This document shows positions 7,043 through 15,276 of a DNA stretch of 64,000 nt, piece by piece. Source of the DNA: Alcaligenaceae bacterium (GTDB lineage: Bacteria; Pseudomonadota; Gammaproteobacteria; Burkholderiales; Burkholderiaceae_B); NCBI GenBank assembly GCA_947380655.1, contig CANCRX010000008.1, forward strand, positions 1 to 64,000, in the 5' to 3' direction. A program made the translations under genes and the position numbers. The notes beneath the pieces are model-generated. The model searched no databases, was not told where the DNA came from, and saw nothing but the letters and a program-made list of their open reading frames with translations. The first letter of the stretch is position 1, and the number at the start of each line of letters is the position of its first letter.

Positions 7043-7498
7043 TTATAAAACCTCGTAAACCTCATATTCCGGGCCTGCAGAGGTCCGATTACCCGTTGCG
7101 ACGCAAATGGCGCGATTCAGCCAATCGTACTTTGCCGATGCAGTTTCAAAAACAGGTGTCGAGCGAAAGTAGTATTCGCTAGGATCGACGGACTCGCCTT
7201 TGTTCAAACGATCCATCACCTCTTTAGGGCCATGTCTCAGTCCACGGTAGCTCATATAAATCAATTGCTGATCATCGGTTTCAAGGATCAAACGCACGTC
7301 CAACGTCAAAACGCCATCAGGACGCATCAGCAACCAGTCACCACCCGTTGTGGATTTAACGGTGCCGCGGATGCGGTCGCCCTCAAACGTGCCGCCGCTT
7401 ACGTAAGCGATCCGGCGACCACCTACCGGGGTCTGACCTAGGTCAACAATGTTTGGCACAGTCAGAACAATTTTAAAAATATGACGCGTTTGGATCAT
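7043..7498 (-). CDS. DUF3237 family protein
   Basis: A 151-residue beta-rich protein with the DUF3237 pattern: VPNIVDLGQTPVGGRRIAYV, GGTFEGDRIRGTV, GGDWLLMRPDGVLTLDVR, then YMSYRGLRHGP, YYFRSTPVFETAS and KYDWLNRAICVATG. The family has a barrel fold and no established biochemical role. Ribosome site AGGAGAC lies just before the ATG at 7498. It is the first gene of a two-gene leftward unit with the orphan antidote. Confidence 0.85.
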   Translation of the reverse strand: MIQTRHIFKIVLTVPNIVDLGQTPVGGRRIAYVSGGTFEGDRIRGTVKSTTGGDWLLMRPDGVLTLDVRLILETDDQQLIYMSYRGLRHGPKEVMDRLNKGESVDPSEYYFRSTPVFETASAKYDWLNRAICVATGNRTSAGPEYEVYEVL

Positions 7499-7712
7499 TT
7501 TTAGTCTCCTGGTTTTTGGTCGTTTTTAATCTGACACATCGTATCCGAGTGGATGGGTGAAGGGAAGCGTGACGAGGCGCACGAGCGTGGCTTGGGGAGA
7601 CTGGATGCGCTAACAGACAGAAGCCAAGGTTCTTTTTGCATAGCATCACAGTCACTGACCGGATCAATATTGTTGACTCCGGACCACTTTGACGTTTAAC
7701 AAAGGAACTATG

Positions 7713-8327
7713 ATGAAAACACTAAAAATCACTCTGATCGCGGCTGCGCTCACTCTCGGATTCTCGGTCGGCGCGATGGCTCAAAGTATGACAAAGGGCG
7801 ATCACAAAATGGCAGAGGAGAAAATTGAGTCTAGTTACAAAGCTGCCAAAACTGGATGTAATTCTTTAGCGGGGAATGCCAAGAACATTTGTATGGCTGA
7901 GGCAAAGGGCAAAGAGTCTGTCGCAAAGGCCGACCTGGAAGCTAGCTACAAACCGGGTCCAAAGACGCGTTACGATGCGCGCGTCGCGCGAGCTGAGGCT
8001 GACTTTAAAGTCGCTAAGGAAAAATGCAACGACAAGGGTGGCAACGCCAAGGACGTTTGCGTAAAAGAGGCAGATGCTACTTTTACCGCAGCAAAAGCTG
8101 ACGCAAAACTACAAGAAAAGACCACCGATGCAACAATGAAAGCCAATGAGAAAACCTCCGAGGCGCTAACGGATGCAAACAAAACAGTCAACGATGCGCG
8201 CAAAGATGCAGCGGCTGACAAAACTGACGCGCAATATTCCTTAGCCAAGGAGAAGTGCAACGCGTTTGCAGACGCAGCCAAGGACCTCTGTTTGGCAGAC
8301 GCGAAAGCCGCATCTGGCAAGATGTAA
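7713..8327 (+). CDS. Secreted protein with three CX10C repeats, function unknown
   Basis: With start at ATG 7713 (AAAGGA 7 bases upstream; ATG 7710 also possible) the 204-residue protein begins with a Sec signal peptide, MKTLKITLIAAALTLG..., cleaved after AMA-QS (about residue 24). The mature part is Lys/Ala-rich and helical with three copies of a unit of the type AKxxCN...AK..C: C49/C60, C105/C116 and C182/C193, each pair 10 residues apart. The second and third copies are linked by a Cys-free stretch of about 50 residues rich in K, T, A and D. No catalytic motif was recognised. Disulfides within each unit in the periplasm are likely. Confidence 0.75.
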   Translation: MKTLKITLIAAALTLGFSVGAMAQSMTKGDHKMAEEKIESSYKAAKTGCNSLAGNAKNICMAEAKGKESVAKADLEASYKPGPKTRYDARVARAEADFKVAKEKCNDKGGNAKDVCVKEADATFTAAKADAKLQEKTTDATMKANEKTSEALTDANKTVNDARKDAAADKTDAQYSLAKEKCNAFADAAKDLCLADAKAASGKM

Positions 8328-8336
8328 TTTAATGGC

Positions 8337-8375
8337 GGTCGGAATTCTGTAGCCTTTCGGGATGCGTTTCCGACC
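8337..8375. repeat. Inverted repeat after the CX10C-repeat gene
   Basis: GGTCGGAA (8337-8344) and TTCCGACC (8368-8375) are perfect complements with a 23-base loop. There is no T-run, so a terminator is uncertain; it could also be a protein-binding site. Confidence 0.35.
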
Positions 8376-8452
8376 AGATCCGCCAGATTCAGTTTGAAAT
8401 TAATGGACCCTAGCCCATTGCCAGTAAAGAGCCATGGTAGTAAGTTACACAA

Positions 8453-8490
8453 ATCTTGATGTATCATGACAAATCAATTTTTATCAAGAT
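8453..8490 (+). promoter_or_regulatory. Inverted repeat upstream of phd-doc, candidate operator
   Basis: ATCTTGAT (8453-8460) and ATCAAGAT (8483-8490) are exact complements, 22 bases apart. The second arm ends just before the GGTGG ribosome site of the antitoxin gene. Phd antitoxins repress their own operon by binding paired palindromic sites at this position, so the repeat may be the operator. Confidence 0.45.
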
Positions 8491-8500
8491 GGTGGTATGA

Positions 8501-8731
8501 ATGGCTACAGTTGCACGCGAAAAATTTTCTTCTCAGGCATCGCCTGACGTGTTAACCGCATTACGTCAAATTGCTGAGGGGCAAGGGCGGCAATTTCAGG
8601 CTGTGCTGGATGAGGCTCTACGTGACTACATCGACCGCCAGCAAAAGATCCGACCCCGCCGCCACGTCATGGCGTCGTTTGCGTCTAGTCTTGATGAATT
8701 TGATCATTTGTATCGCGAACTCGCGAAATAA
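8501..8731 (+). CDS. Antitoxin of a Phd/RHH type, partner of Doc
   Basis: A 76-residue protein starting MATVAREKFSSQASPDVLTAL. Residues about 8-46 look like a ribbon-helix-helix DNA-binding unit (FSSQASPDVLTALRQIAEGQGRQ then VLDEALRDYIDRQQ). The C-terminal tail (SLDEFDHLYRELAK) would be the toxin-binding part. It lies 3 bases before the Doc gene, so the two are translationally linked. Antitoxin role is inferred from size, order and the toxin. Confidence 0.8.
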   Translation: MATVAREKFSSQASPDVLTALRQIAEGQGRQFQAVLDEALRDYIDRQQKIRPRRHVMASFASSLDEFDHLYRELAK

Positions 8732-8734
8732 GCC

Positions 8735-9115
8735 GTGCCGCGCGATTATTTAACTGTGGCCGATGTGCTCGGCATGCACGCGATCTTAATGCAAAGGTAC
8801 GGCGGGGCAGGTGGTGTTCGTGACCCAGGCGCGCTCGAATCAGCCCTATTTCGTCCACAAACGGGTTACTACGCAGATATCATCGCTGAGGCTGCAGCAT
8901 TGTTAGAAAGCCTTGCCATTAATCATCCCTTTGTAGATGGCAACAAGCGTATCGCTTTTGCGGCGGCCGACGTATTTCTGCGTATCAACGGCTGGTGCTT
9001 AAAGAGGCCATCTATGGTCATCCATAAAGAGATGCTGCAGCTGTTCGAGGCTGGCACTTTTGATATCGCCCACCTTGAACCCTGGCTTCGAGAGTTTGCT
9101 ATAACTCAAGAGTAA
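8735..9115 (+). CDS. doc: Doc-family toxin (Fic domain)
   Basis: A 126-residue Fic/Doc protein read from GTG 8735. It contains the Doc signature HPFVDGNKR (residues 64-72), with catalytic His64, the acidic residue and the NKR phosphate-binding part, preceded by DPGALESAL and followed by IAFAAADVFLRINGW. Doc kinases phosphorylate EF-Tu and stop translation; Phd neutralises them. All core residues are present, so it should be active. It ends 4 bases before repeat copy 2. Confidence 0.93.
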   Translation: MPRDYLTVADVLGMHAILMQRYGGAGGVRDPGALESALFRPQTGYYADIIAEAAALLESLAINHPFVDGNKRIAFAAADVFLRINGWCLKRPSMVIHKEMLQLFEAGTFDIAHLEPWLREFAITQE

Positions 9116-9119
9116 TAAA

Positions 9120-9153
9120 GTTAGTATCCCGCCCGCAAACCAAAAGCAAAAAA
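9120..9153 (+). repeat. 34-bp direct repeat, copy 2
   Basis: Reads GTTAGTATCCC...ACCAAAAGCAAAAAA, identical to copy 1 (6531-6564) except at four positions. The two copies enclose the hairpin, the orphan antidote, DUF3237, the CX10C protein and Phd-Doc. Confidence 0.75.
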
Positions 9154-9182
9154 GCATCCTCGTCCTTTTTGCTTGTCAACTG

Positions 9183-9204
9183 GCCAACCCCGCAAGAGGT
9201 TGGC
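9183..9204. terminator. Hairpin between converging doc and malic enzyme genes
   Basis: GCCAACC (9183-9189) and GGTTGGC (9198-9204) form a 7-bp stem with an 8-base loop between two convergent genes. A T-rich stretch (CTTTTTGC) lies upstream rather than downstream, so strength is uncertain. Confidence 0.5.
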
Positions 9205-9212
9205 TTCGTCGT

Positions 9213-10832
9213 TTACGAATACGCTGGTTTGTAGGCCATCGCTCTAATATGCGCTTCGATATCGGTCGGACGCGCTACACGAGCCAGACCGTTATCAAAA
9301 ATATAGGTCGCAATTTTTGCAGCCGTATGCAGCGATGCATCAAGAATCTGTGACTGAGGCGGATAAATCAAGCCGCTATCGAGAGATTCCTGGCCAACTT
9401 GTTCCGCGACAGCTTTGGCTGCCACGATAAACATGGCCTCTGTGACGCGGGAGGATTCTGTTGCAAGCACTGCCATGCCCATGGCGGGGAAAATATAAAC
9501 GTTATTGCCCTGTCCCGGGATAAATTTCTGCCCGTTCACTTCGACAGGTGGGTAGGGACTGCCGCTTGCAAAAATCGCTTTCCCGTTCGACCATCTGTAG
9601 GCTTCCTCTGCAGTACATTCCGAGCGCGAAGTCGGGTTGGAATAAGGGAAGATAATCGGGCGCTTATTGACGCGCGACATCGCCTCGATCACCTGCTGGT
9701 TAAACAGCTTAGGCACCGTACTGACGCCAATAATGGCGGTTGGCTTGATGGATTCGATCGCCTCCACAAAGCTTTTAGTCGGGGCATGCGCATGAACAAA
9801 GGGTTTTTGAAAACCAGCGATATCAGTACGTGTCGACTCGAGCAATCCATTCACATCAAACAGGTAGCAACGGGCGCGAGCCTGCTCAATGGTGAGCCCT
9901 TCTAGCACCATCGCTTCACTGATGAGCTCGGCGATACCGGTACCCGCAGACCCAGCGCCCATGAACAGAAAACGTTGTTCGGTGAGTTTCTGTCCAGAGA
10001 TGCGCAACGAGCCATAGATACCGGCCAGCGCAACCGATGCGGTACCTTGAATATCGTCGTTGTAGGTGCAGATTTTATCTTTGTATCGCGCAAGAATCGG
10101 CACCGCATTGATATTGGCGAAATCCTCCCACTGCAGACATGATTTCGGGTAGAGGACCTGGATAGCCTGCACGAACTCTTCGATAAAGGCATCATATTCA
10201 GCGCCACGCACGCGATGCTGCCTGAGACCCAGGTAGAGCGGATCGTCGAGATATTCTTCATTGTTCGTGCCGACATCAAGAGTAATAGGCAACGTCAGCT
10301 CTGGCGGCACACCTGCAACAGCCGTGTAGAGCGATAGCTTGCCGACAGGGATACCCATGCCGTTGACACCCAGATCGCCAAGTCCCAGGATACGCTCTCC
10401 ATCTGTTACGACGATAAAGCGGATATCTTTTTGGGGCCAATTCTGCAGCAGTTCTTTCAGCCGTCCCTTCGCTGTGATGGGCAGATAGACGCCGCGCGGC
10501 GCGCGATAAAAATGATCGAATTTTTGACAGGCTTCACCGACCGTTGGTGTGTATACCAACGGCATGAATGTTGCAGGATCTGACATGATGACTGCAAAGA
10601 AAAGCGTTTGATTACGGGCCTGCAGATCGGAAAGCAGAAGATATTTCTGCATATCAGAATCCAGCGCGCTCAGCTGCAAATGGATTCTGGCAACCTGTAT
10701 TTCCAGCGTATCGACAGCCGGCGGGAGAAGTCCCTCAAGGCCATTTGCTGCACGCTGGTCGGGTGTAAAGGCAGAACCCCGATTTTGTAGCGGGTCGTGG
10801 AACAGGGCGAAACCTTTTTCTTGGGTGGGCAT
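9213..10832 (-). CDS. maeA: NAD-dependent malic enzyme
   Basis: Start at 10832 (MPTQEKGFALFHDP) is supported by AAGGAAG upstream; the 539-residue length is that of MaeA/SfcA-type enzymes. It shows the malic N-terminal domain with MPLVYTPTVGEACQKF (catalytic Tyr), RGVYLP, VVTDGERILGLGDLG and GMGIPVGKLSLY, the metal-binding YNDDIQGTASV, and the NAD-binding GAGSAGTGIA. It converts L-malate to pyruvate and CO2 with reduction of NAD. The acetolactate/acetoin genes start divergently 180 bases away, so the pyruvate made could feed them (inference). Confidence 0.95.
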   Translation of the reverse strand: MPTQEKGFALFHDPLQNRGSAFTPDQRAANGLEGLLPPAVDTLEIQVARIHLQLSALDSDMQKYLLLSDLQARNQTLFFAVIMSDPATFMPLVYTPTVGEACQKFDHFYRAPRGVYLPITAKGRLKELLQNWPQKDIRFIVVTDGERILGLGDLGVNGMGIPVGKLSLYTAVAGVPPELTLPITLDVGTNNEEYLDDPLYLGLRQHRVRGAEYDAFIEEFVQAIQVLYPKSCLQWEDFANINAVPILARYKDKICTYNDDIQGTASVALAGIYGSLRISGQKLTEQRFLFMGAGSAGTGIAELISEAMVLEGLTIEQARARCYLFDVNGLLESTRTDIAGFQKPFVHAHAPTKSFVEAIESIKPTAIIGVSTVPKLFNQQVIEAMSRVNKRPIIFPYSNPTSRSECTAEEAYRWSNGKAIFASGSPYPPVEVNGQKFIPGQGNNVYIFPAMGMAVLATESSRVTEAMFIVAAKAVAEQVGQESLDSGLIYPPQSQILDASLHTAAKIATYIFDNGLARVARPTDIEAHIRAMAYKPAYS

Positions 10833-10928
10833 GCAACTTCCTTTTAAATCATCTGTGGAGATACAGGAGCAAGCTATTCTAGCTGTCACACATTACAGTA
10901 TGGCTCATACTAAACGATGTAGCCTATA

Positions 10929-10934
10929 TATAAT
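10929..10934 (+). promoter_or_regulatory. Possible -10 element of the acetoin operon
   Basis: TATAAT lies 79 bases upstream of the acetolactate synthase ATG in an AT-rich stretch between the divergent malic enzyme gene and the acetoin genes. No good -35 was seen at the normal distance, so an activator may be needed. Confidence 0.3.
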
Positions 10935-11012
10935 TAGCATAATAATTGGCATAAATTTAACGTCCTTCAGCACGCAAACTTACATCTAAGTCATCTCGTC
11001 AAGAGGCACACA

Positions 11013-12686
11013 ATGGTTCAACCAAATAATCTCAAAAATTGCTCAAATGCAATTGTAAAAATTCTTGAAAATCATGGCGTCACACATGTTTTTGGGGTGC
11101 CAGGCGCAAAAATTGATAGTCTCTTTATCGCTCTAAAGCATTCAAAAATTAAATTAGTGCTCTGCCGTCATGAGCAGAATGCCGCATTTATGGCCGCAGC
11201 CTTCGGCCGAGTCACAGGCAAGATTGGCGTCTGCGTTGCAACATCCGGCCCGGGCGTAACGAACTTGGTCACGGGCTTGGCGACGGCCACCAGTGAGGGC
11301 GATGCCGTGCTCGCCATTGGCGGCGAAGTGCCTGTTGACGAACGCCTGAAAAAGACCCATCAATCGCTCGACGCGACAACGCTGATGAAACCAGCGACCA
11401 AATTTTCTGCAGAAGTCATGACTCCCTACCAGCTCGGTGAAGTCTTTGGCAATGCAATACGCGCGGCTGAGAGCGGTCGTCCTGGCGCTGTATTTGTCTC
11501 CCTGCCCAAAGATGTCGGTTTGGCGGATTATCCTGGTGATAGTAATGCTTCCTGGGGTAAAGCTGTCGATGCAGGAGCAGGCTCGCAGTCATCAGTATTC
11601 CAGGCCGCAACAGTATTGAACGCCGCTAAGCGCCCCATAGCGGTGCTTGGTATGCAGTCATCGACTGGCGATACAGCAGAGGCTTTGGTGGCTTTCTTGA
11701 AAAAGACAGGCATCCCATACGTTTCCACCTTTCAGGGCGCAGGTGCCTGGGTAGAAAACAAAGGGGGGTCAACCTACGGTGGTCGCATCGGACTGTTTCG
11801 TAACCAACCCGCCGACAAGCTCCTTGATCAGGCAGATGTAGTCCTGACAATTGGATACGACGCGATTGAGTATGACCCTTCCATATGGAATACAGCGACA
11901 AACCGTCCGATACTTTGTGTCGATGCGATCGCTGCTAATCAGGACAATACCTTCTTGCCCACAGCAGAGCTGATTGGTGACATTGGGGCGTCGCTCAGCG
12001 CGCTCGCGGAACAAGTCCATACAAAAATTGATCCTGCTTATCTTGCAACGGCTCAAAGCACCTTTGCAGAACTTCAGTCCACCATCGCCGAAGGCGATAA
12101 GATGGATGGCTTCCCTGTTCAGCCACTGCGACTCATTAGAGAGTTACAAAAGCAAATGACATCGGATACGCATGTCACGCTTGACGTTGGCTCTAACTAC
12201 ATCTGGACCAATCGCTATTGTGCCGCCGACCACGCGCGCCAGGTGTTGGTGAGCAATGGTCAGCAAACCCTGGGGGTTGCACTGCCCTGGGCAATTGCAT
12301 TGAGCCTGCTCTATCCTGGTCAACGGATCCTTTCTAGTTCGGGTGATGGTGGCTTTTTGTTCACCGCAACGGAATTAGAAACGGCTGTTCGAGTGGGTGC
12401 CAAGTTTGTTCACGTGATTTGGGACAGCCATTCCTACGATATGGTTTCGTTCCAGGAGGTTGCGCATTACGGAGAGAGTGCCGGTGTAAAGCTTGGCGAC
12501 TACGATCCCGTCACCTTTGCCGAATCGTTTGGTTGTAAAGGTTATCGAATCACATCTGCGGACCAATTGCCAAGCGCCTTTGAAGAAGCCTTCAAATCTG
12601 ACGTACCCGTAATCATTCATGTTCCGGTTGATTACAGTTTGAATGAACGTTTGATGCGTGATGTGCATCAGAGTTACCTGAATTAA
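11013..12686 (+). CDS. alsS: Acetolactate synthase, catabolic AlsS-like (TPP-dependent)
   Basis: The 557-residue protein has the three domains of the TPP family. They are the Pyr domain with VFGVPGAKIDSL and the cofactor-activating Glu in LCRHEQNAAFMA, the central domain with RPIAVLGMQSS, and the PP domain with SGDGGFLFTATELETAV and the variant VHVIWDSHSYDMVSFQE. Two pyruvate molecules are joined to 2-acetolactate with loss of CO2. The directly following acetolactate decarboxylase gene (5 bases apart) and the lack of a regulatory subunit gene point to the catabolic enzyme of acetoin formation rather than the valine pathway. Confidence 0.87.
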   Translation: MVQPNNLKNCSNAIVKILENHGVTHVFGVPGAKIDSLFIALKHSKIKLVLCRHEQNAAFMAAAFGRVTGKIGVCVATSGPGVTNLVTGLATATSEGDAVLAIGGEVPVDERLKKTHQSLDATTLMKPATKFSAEVMTPYQLGEVFGNAIRAAESGRPGAVFVSLPKDVGLADYPGDSNASWGKAVDAGAGSQSSVFQAATVLNAAKRPIAVLGMQSSTGDTAEALVAFLKKTGIPYVSTFQGAGAWVENKGGSTYGGRIGLFRNQPADKLLDQADVVLTIGYDAIEYDPSIWNTATNRPILCVDAIAANQDNTFLPTAELIGDIGASLSALAEQVHTKIDPAYLATAQSTFAELQSTIAEGDKMDGFPVQPLRLIRELQKQMTSDTHVTLDVGSNYIWTNRYCAADHARQVLVSNGQQTLGVALPWAIALSLLYPGQRILSSSGDGGFLFTATELETAVRVGAKFVHVIWDSHSYDMVSFQEVAHYGESAGVKLGDYDPVTFAESFGCKGYRITSADQLPSAFEEAFKSDVPVIIHVPVDYSLNERLMRDVHQSYLN

Positions 12687-12691
12687 AGATC

Positions 12692-13552
12692 ATGACAAAC
12701 TCAAACATACCGGGTAGCTGCCCCATTAACGTAAATGTTTCGCAAACGATTATGCAAGCATTGCAAAAGCGTTGTGAGCAGACGCATGAAACGTTGGACC
12801 ATGTGATTCAGGATGCTTTAGCCAAAGCGCTTGAAATTGAACATCACACGCTTTACCAGGTTTCAACCTCTGCAGCGCTAGTTCAGGGCGTGTATCAGGG
12901 ATGCGTGTCTGTAGGCGACATCAAGACCCACGGGGACTTCGGTCTAGGCACCTTTGATTCCCTCGATGGTGAGGGACTCATGCTGGATGGGCAGGTGTAT
13001 CAAGCGCTTGGTAATGGCTCGGTTATTCAGCCTGCTGATACGACCAAAGCTCCATTCTGGGTCAGCACTGAATTTGAAGCCGATCGAACAGTCGCTCTCG
13101 AAGCTGTCAGCAATTGGGAAGACCTCTGCTCACAGATTGACCAATATCGCAGCTCGGAAAATATTTTTGTAGCGATTCGGATTGATGGCGTGTTTGAAGA
13201 AATTCATTATCGCGTTGCCTGCAAATCGGCCCCAGGTGAAGACCTGGTCACCGCGACCAGCCATCAGGCGGAGTTCAAATTTAATCAAATTACAGGGACT
13301 CTGCTGGGCTTCTGGTCGCCTGGTTATGCAAAAACGCTTAACATTCCTGGCTATCACCTGCACCTGCTTTCTGCAGACCATCAGCACGGTGGACATGTAC
13401 TGGGCATCAAAGCGTCCAACCTGAAGCTTCAGGTGATGGATGCTAATAATCTGGTATTAGCCTTACCGGAGTCGCCACAATTTCTGGCAGCCGATCTAAG
13501 TGCGGATCCAACCGCAGCACTGAGTAAAGCAGAGGGCGCAAGCGTCAAATAG
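12692..13552 (+). CDS. budA: Alpha-acetolactate decarboxylase with an N-terminal RHH-like extension
   Basis: Residues about 55-270 match acetolactate decarboxylase: YQGCVSVGDIKTHGDFGLGTF, LDGEGLMLDGQVYQ, then the zinc-binding HLHLLSADHQHGGHVLG with its three His. It forms acetoin from 2-acetolactate. Residues 11-50 (VSQTIMQALQKRCEQ, then HVIQDALAKALEI) precede the usual start and resemble a ribbon-helix-helix domain, so the protein is longer (286) than the usual about 240-260. It ends at a hairpin shared with the convergent FkbM gene. Confidence 0.88.
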   Translation: MTNSNIPGSCPINVNVSQTIMQALQKRCEQTHETLDHVIQDALAKALEIEHHTLYQVSTSAALVQGVYQGCVSVGDIKTHGDFGLGTFDSLDGEGLMLDGQVYQALGNGSVIQPADTTKAPFWVSTEFEADRTVALEAVSNWEDLCSQIDQYRSSENIFVAIRIDGVFEEIHYRVACKSAPGEDLVTATSHQAEFKFNQITGTLLGFWSPGYAKTLNIPGYHLHLLSADHQHGGHVLGIKASNLKLQVMDANNLVLALPESPQFLAADLSADPTAALSKAEGASVK

Positions 13553-13566
13553 CATCAGGGGGCTAT

Positions 13567-13598
13567 GCTGGTCGATCGCGCATTGGGCGATCGCCAGC
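13567..13598. terminator. Hairpin between converging budA and FkbM genes
   Basis: GCTGGTCGATCGC and GCGATCGCCAGC pair with one bulged base around a 7-base loop. The position between two convergent genes fits a shared terminator, although no T-run follows on either side. Confidence 0.5.
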
Positions 13599-13606
13599 AA
13601 AGTGCC

Positions 13607-14539
13607 TTACTCAGCGTCTGACTCTTTAATGATCTGCCCACCATCATACCCACAAGCAATCCGGCCCAACGCGATACGCATCTCGGGGGAGCTGACCTGA
13701 TCAAACGACGCGTCATCGCCTGAGCGCCGGCCTCGCGCAAGAATATCGCGCAAGACCTCCTGATCCAGATGCGGCAATGCCGACCAAAAGCCACGACCCA
13801 GTTGCTGAGCGAGGGCATAGTCGGGGTGATTAGCCTGTTCAGGTGCGCGACCAATCTCATACATATGAGTGACGTCATCCCAAGGCGCACGTTCAGCAGG
13901 TAAGCGTTCAAAAATTTCCGGACATTCTTCGGCTACATAAAACCGGTTTAGTGTGTCAAACAGGCGAAATTTATATCCATTCGCCAATAACAATGGCTCA
14001 TAAGCATCCCACGCGGGCTCGCCCTTGCCTGGCGTTACGGCCTCGGCCACAATGACTTTAGGCCGAAATCGATTGAAGTCGTTGCCTGCCAGCACATCGG
14101 CTTCGGCGCCTTCGACATCGATTTTTAAAAAATCAATCTGTTGCACCTGCTGCTGCGCGCAGAGCTTAGCCAACGTCAGCATAGGTAGAGTTAAGCGTTG
14201 ATATTCTGCGCCGAATTCTTTAGCCACATCGGCGTGTGTTTCTATGGTTGTAGAAAAGCCGTGCAAACGATCTACATGGAAAAAATCGACCTCGCCGACT
14301 TCTCGTCCAACCAGCCCTTGATACAAGGTGTCGCGTGGTCGAACTTTTTTATATAAGTCTGCAAGCTGGGCAATCGGTTCGGCCACGATCCCGCTCCAAC
14401 CGCGCTCATAGAACCAGAGTGAAACATTGTCTGCAACCGGGTGACCTGCCCCGATATCAATGTAAAAGCCACGCTCCTGTCCTGCAAAAGCAAGAGAGAG
14501 ATGGTAGTCCTCTAAATTTTGTGTGTAGGAGAGTGGCAT
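13607..14539 (-). CDS. FkbM-family methyltransferase
   Basis: A 310-residue protein with the SAM-binding motif FYIDIGAGHPVADNVSLWFYERGW (in parts, residues 25-48), AEPIAQL, then IDFLKIDVEGAEADVLAG, typical of the Methyltransf_21 (FkbM) family. These enzymes O-methylate sugars, polyketides or other small acceptors. The C-terminal 90 residues after the methyltransferase core are rich in Arg/Glu and not recognised. No sugar or polyketide genes are adjacent, so the acceptor is unknown. Confidence 0.87.
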   Translation of the reverse strand: MPLSYTQNLEDYHLSLAFAGQERGFYIDIGAGHPVADNVSLWFYERGWSGIVAEPIAQLADLYKKVRPRDTLYQGLVGREVGEVDFFHVDRLHGFSTTIETHADVAKEFGAEYQRLTLPMLTLAKLCAQQQVQQIDFLKIDVEGAEADVLAGNDFNRFRPKVIVAEAVTPGKGEPAWDAYEPLLLANGYKFRLFDTLNRFYVAEECPEIFERLPAERAPWDDVTHMYEIGRAPEQANHPDYALAQQLGRGFWSALPHLDQEVLRDILARGRRSGDDASFDQVSSPEMRIALGRIACGYDGGQIIKESDAE

Positions 14540-14680
14540 GTGCGCGGAGACCCTGGATGATACAGACTGAACAATATACCAATCCCGTTACGTTCGCTAA
14601 CCATTTTTCTATTGCAACGGCAAGCTCCTAACAGTTAGAGTATTCACAATCTAATATTGATACACGGCGAGTACCGAGCA

Positions 14681-15157
14681 ATGAAACCCCTCAGTGCAGT
14701 ATTGAGTGCCAGAAGCGAAGTCATCGAGGCTCGCATGGATGCACGCGTCGCTGAAATGAAAGGTGAAATCCGGGCACTGATCGTCCGGATGGATGAACGT
14801 GATGGGCGTAACGAAGAAACATTTACCGCTATTCGTAGAGAGTCTGCAGAAACAAGAAAGCAAATCGCCAACTTGAAATATATCGTTGTCACCACCGCAG
14901 TCGCTTCCGTGATTGGACTTTACGCGGCAAACGTCGCGACAATGCAGGCTCTACTATCAGCGTACGACTCCGGAAAATCCACTGCGACCGTGTTTGCACA
15001 GGCAGCCGAGCGCATTCAAAAAACCAATGATCGACTCGACCTCATGGAACAGCGATTAAATGAAAAAAATGAATATATGGAACAACGCCTAAATGAAAAA
15101 AACGATCGACTTGACGTCATGGAGCAGAAACTGAACCATAAACTGAATCAACGGTAA
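14681..15157 (+). CDS. Coiled-coil protein with one membrane segment, unknown function
   Basis: About 158 residues from ATG 14681 (an in-frame TTG at 14657 is less likely). Residues 1-65 are charged and helical, followed by a membrane segment around YIVVTTAVASVIGLYAANV, and then a long coiled coil that ends with short repeats (LMEQRLNEKNE / YMEQRLNEKND / VMEQKLNHK). Similar proteins of DUF1640-like or hemolysin-XhlA-like shape are common near phage or accessory genes. No function can be assigned. Confidence 0.6.
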   Translation: MKPLSAVLSARSEVIEARMDARVAEMKGEIRALIVRMDERDGRNEETFTAIRRESAETRKQIANLKYIVVTTAVASVIGLYAANVATMQALLSAYDSGKSTATVFAQAAERIQKTNDRLDLMEQRLNEKNEYMEQRLNEKNDRLDVMEQKLNHKLNQR

Positions 15158-15276
15158 TCGCATACTTTCTGTATTGCCCTCACTGAGCAACAGCCGAAAC
15201 AGATCCAAAAAATAGGCGTAAAGTACCTATTGGCGTAAATATCCGCCAAGCTGATACGATTTAACGAGAACGCCTG

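Noticed and set aside
7473..7667. Leftward frame upstream of the DUF3237 gene
   Set aside because: Low-complexity product without ribosome site; it overlaps the start of the DUF3237 gene and its promoter region.
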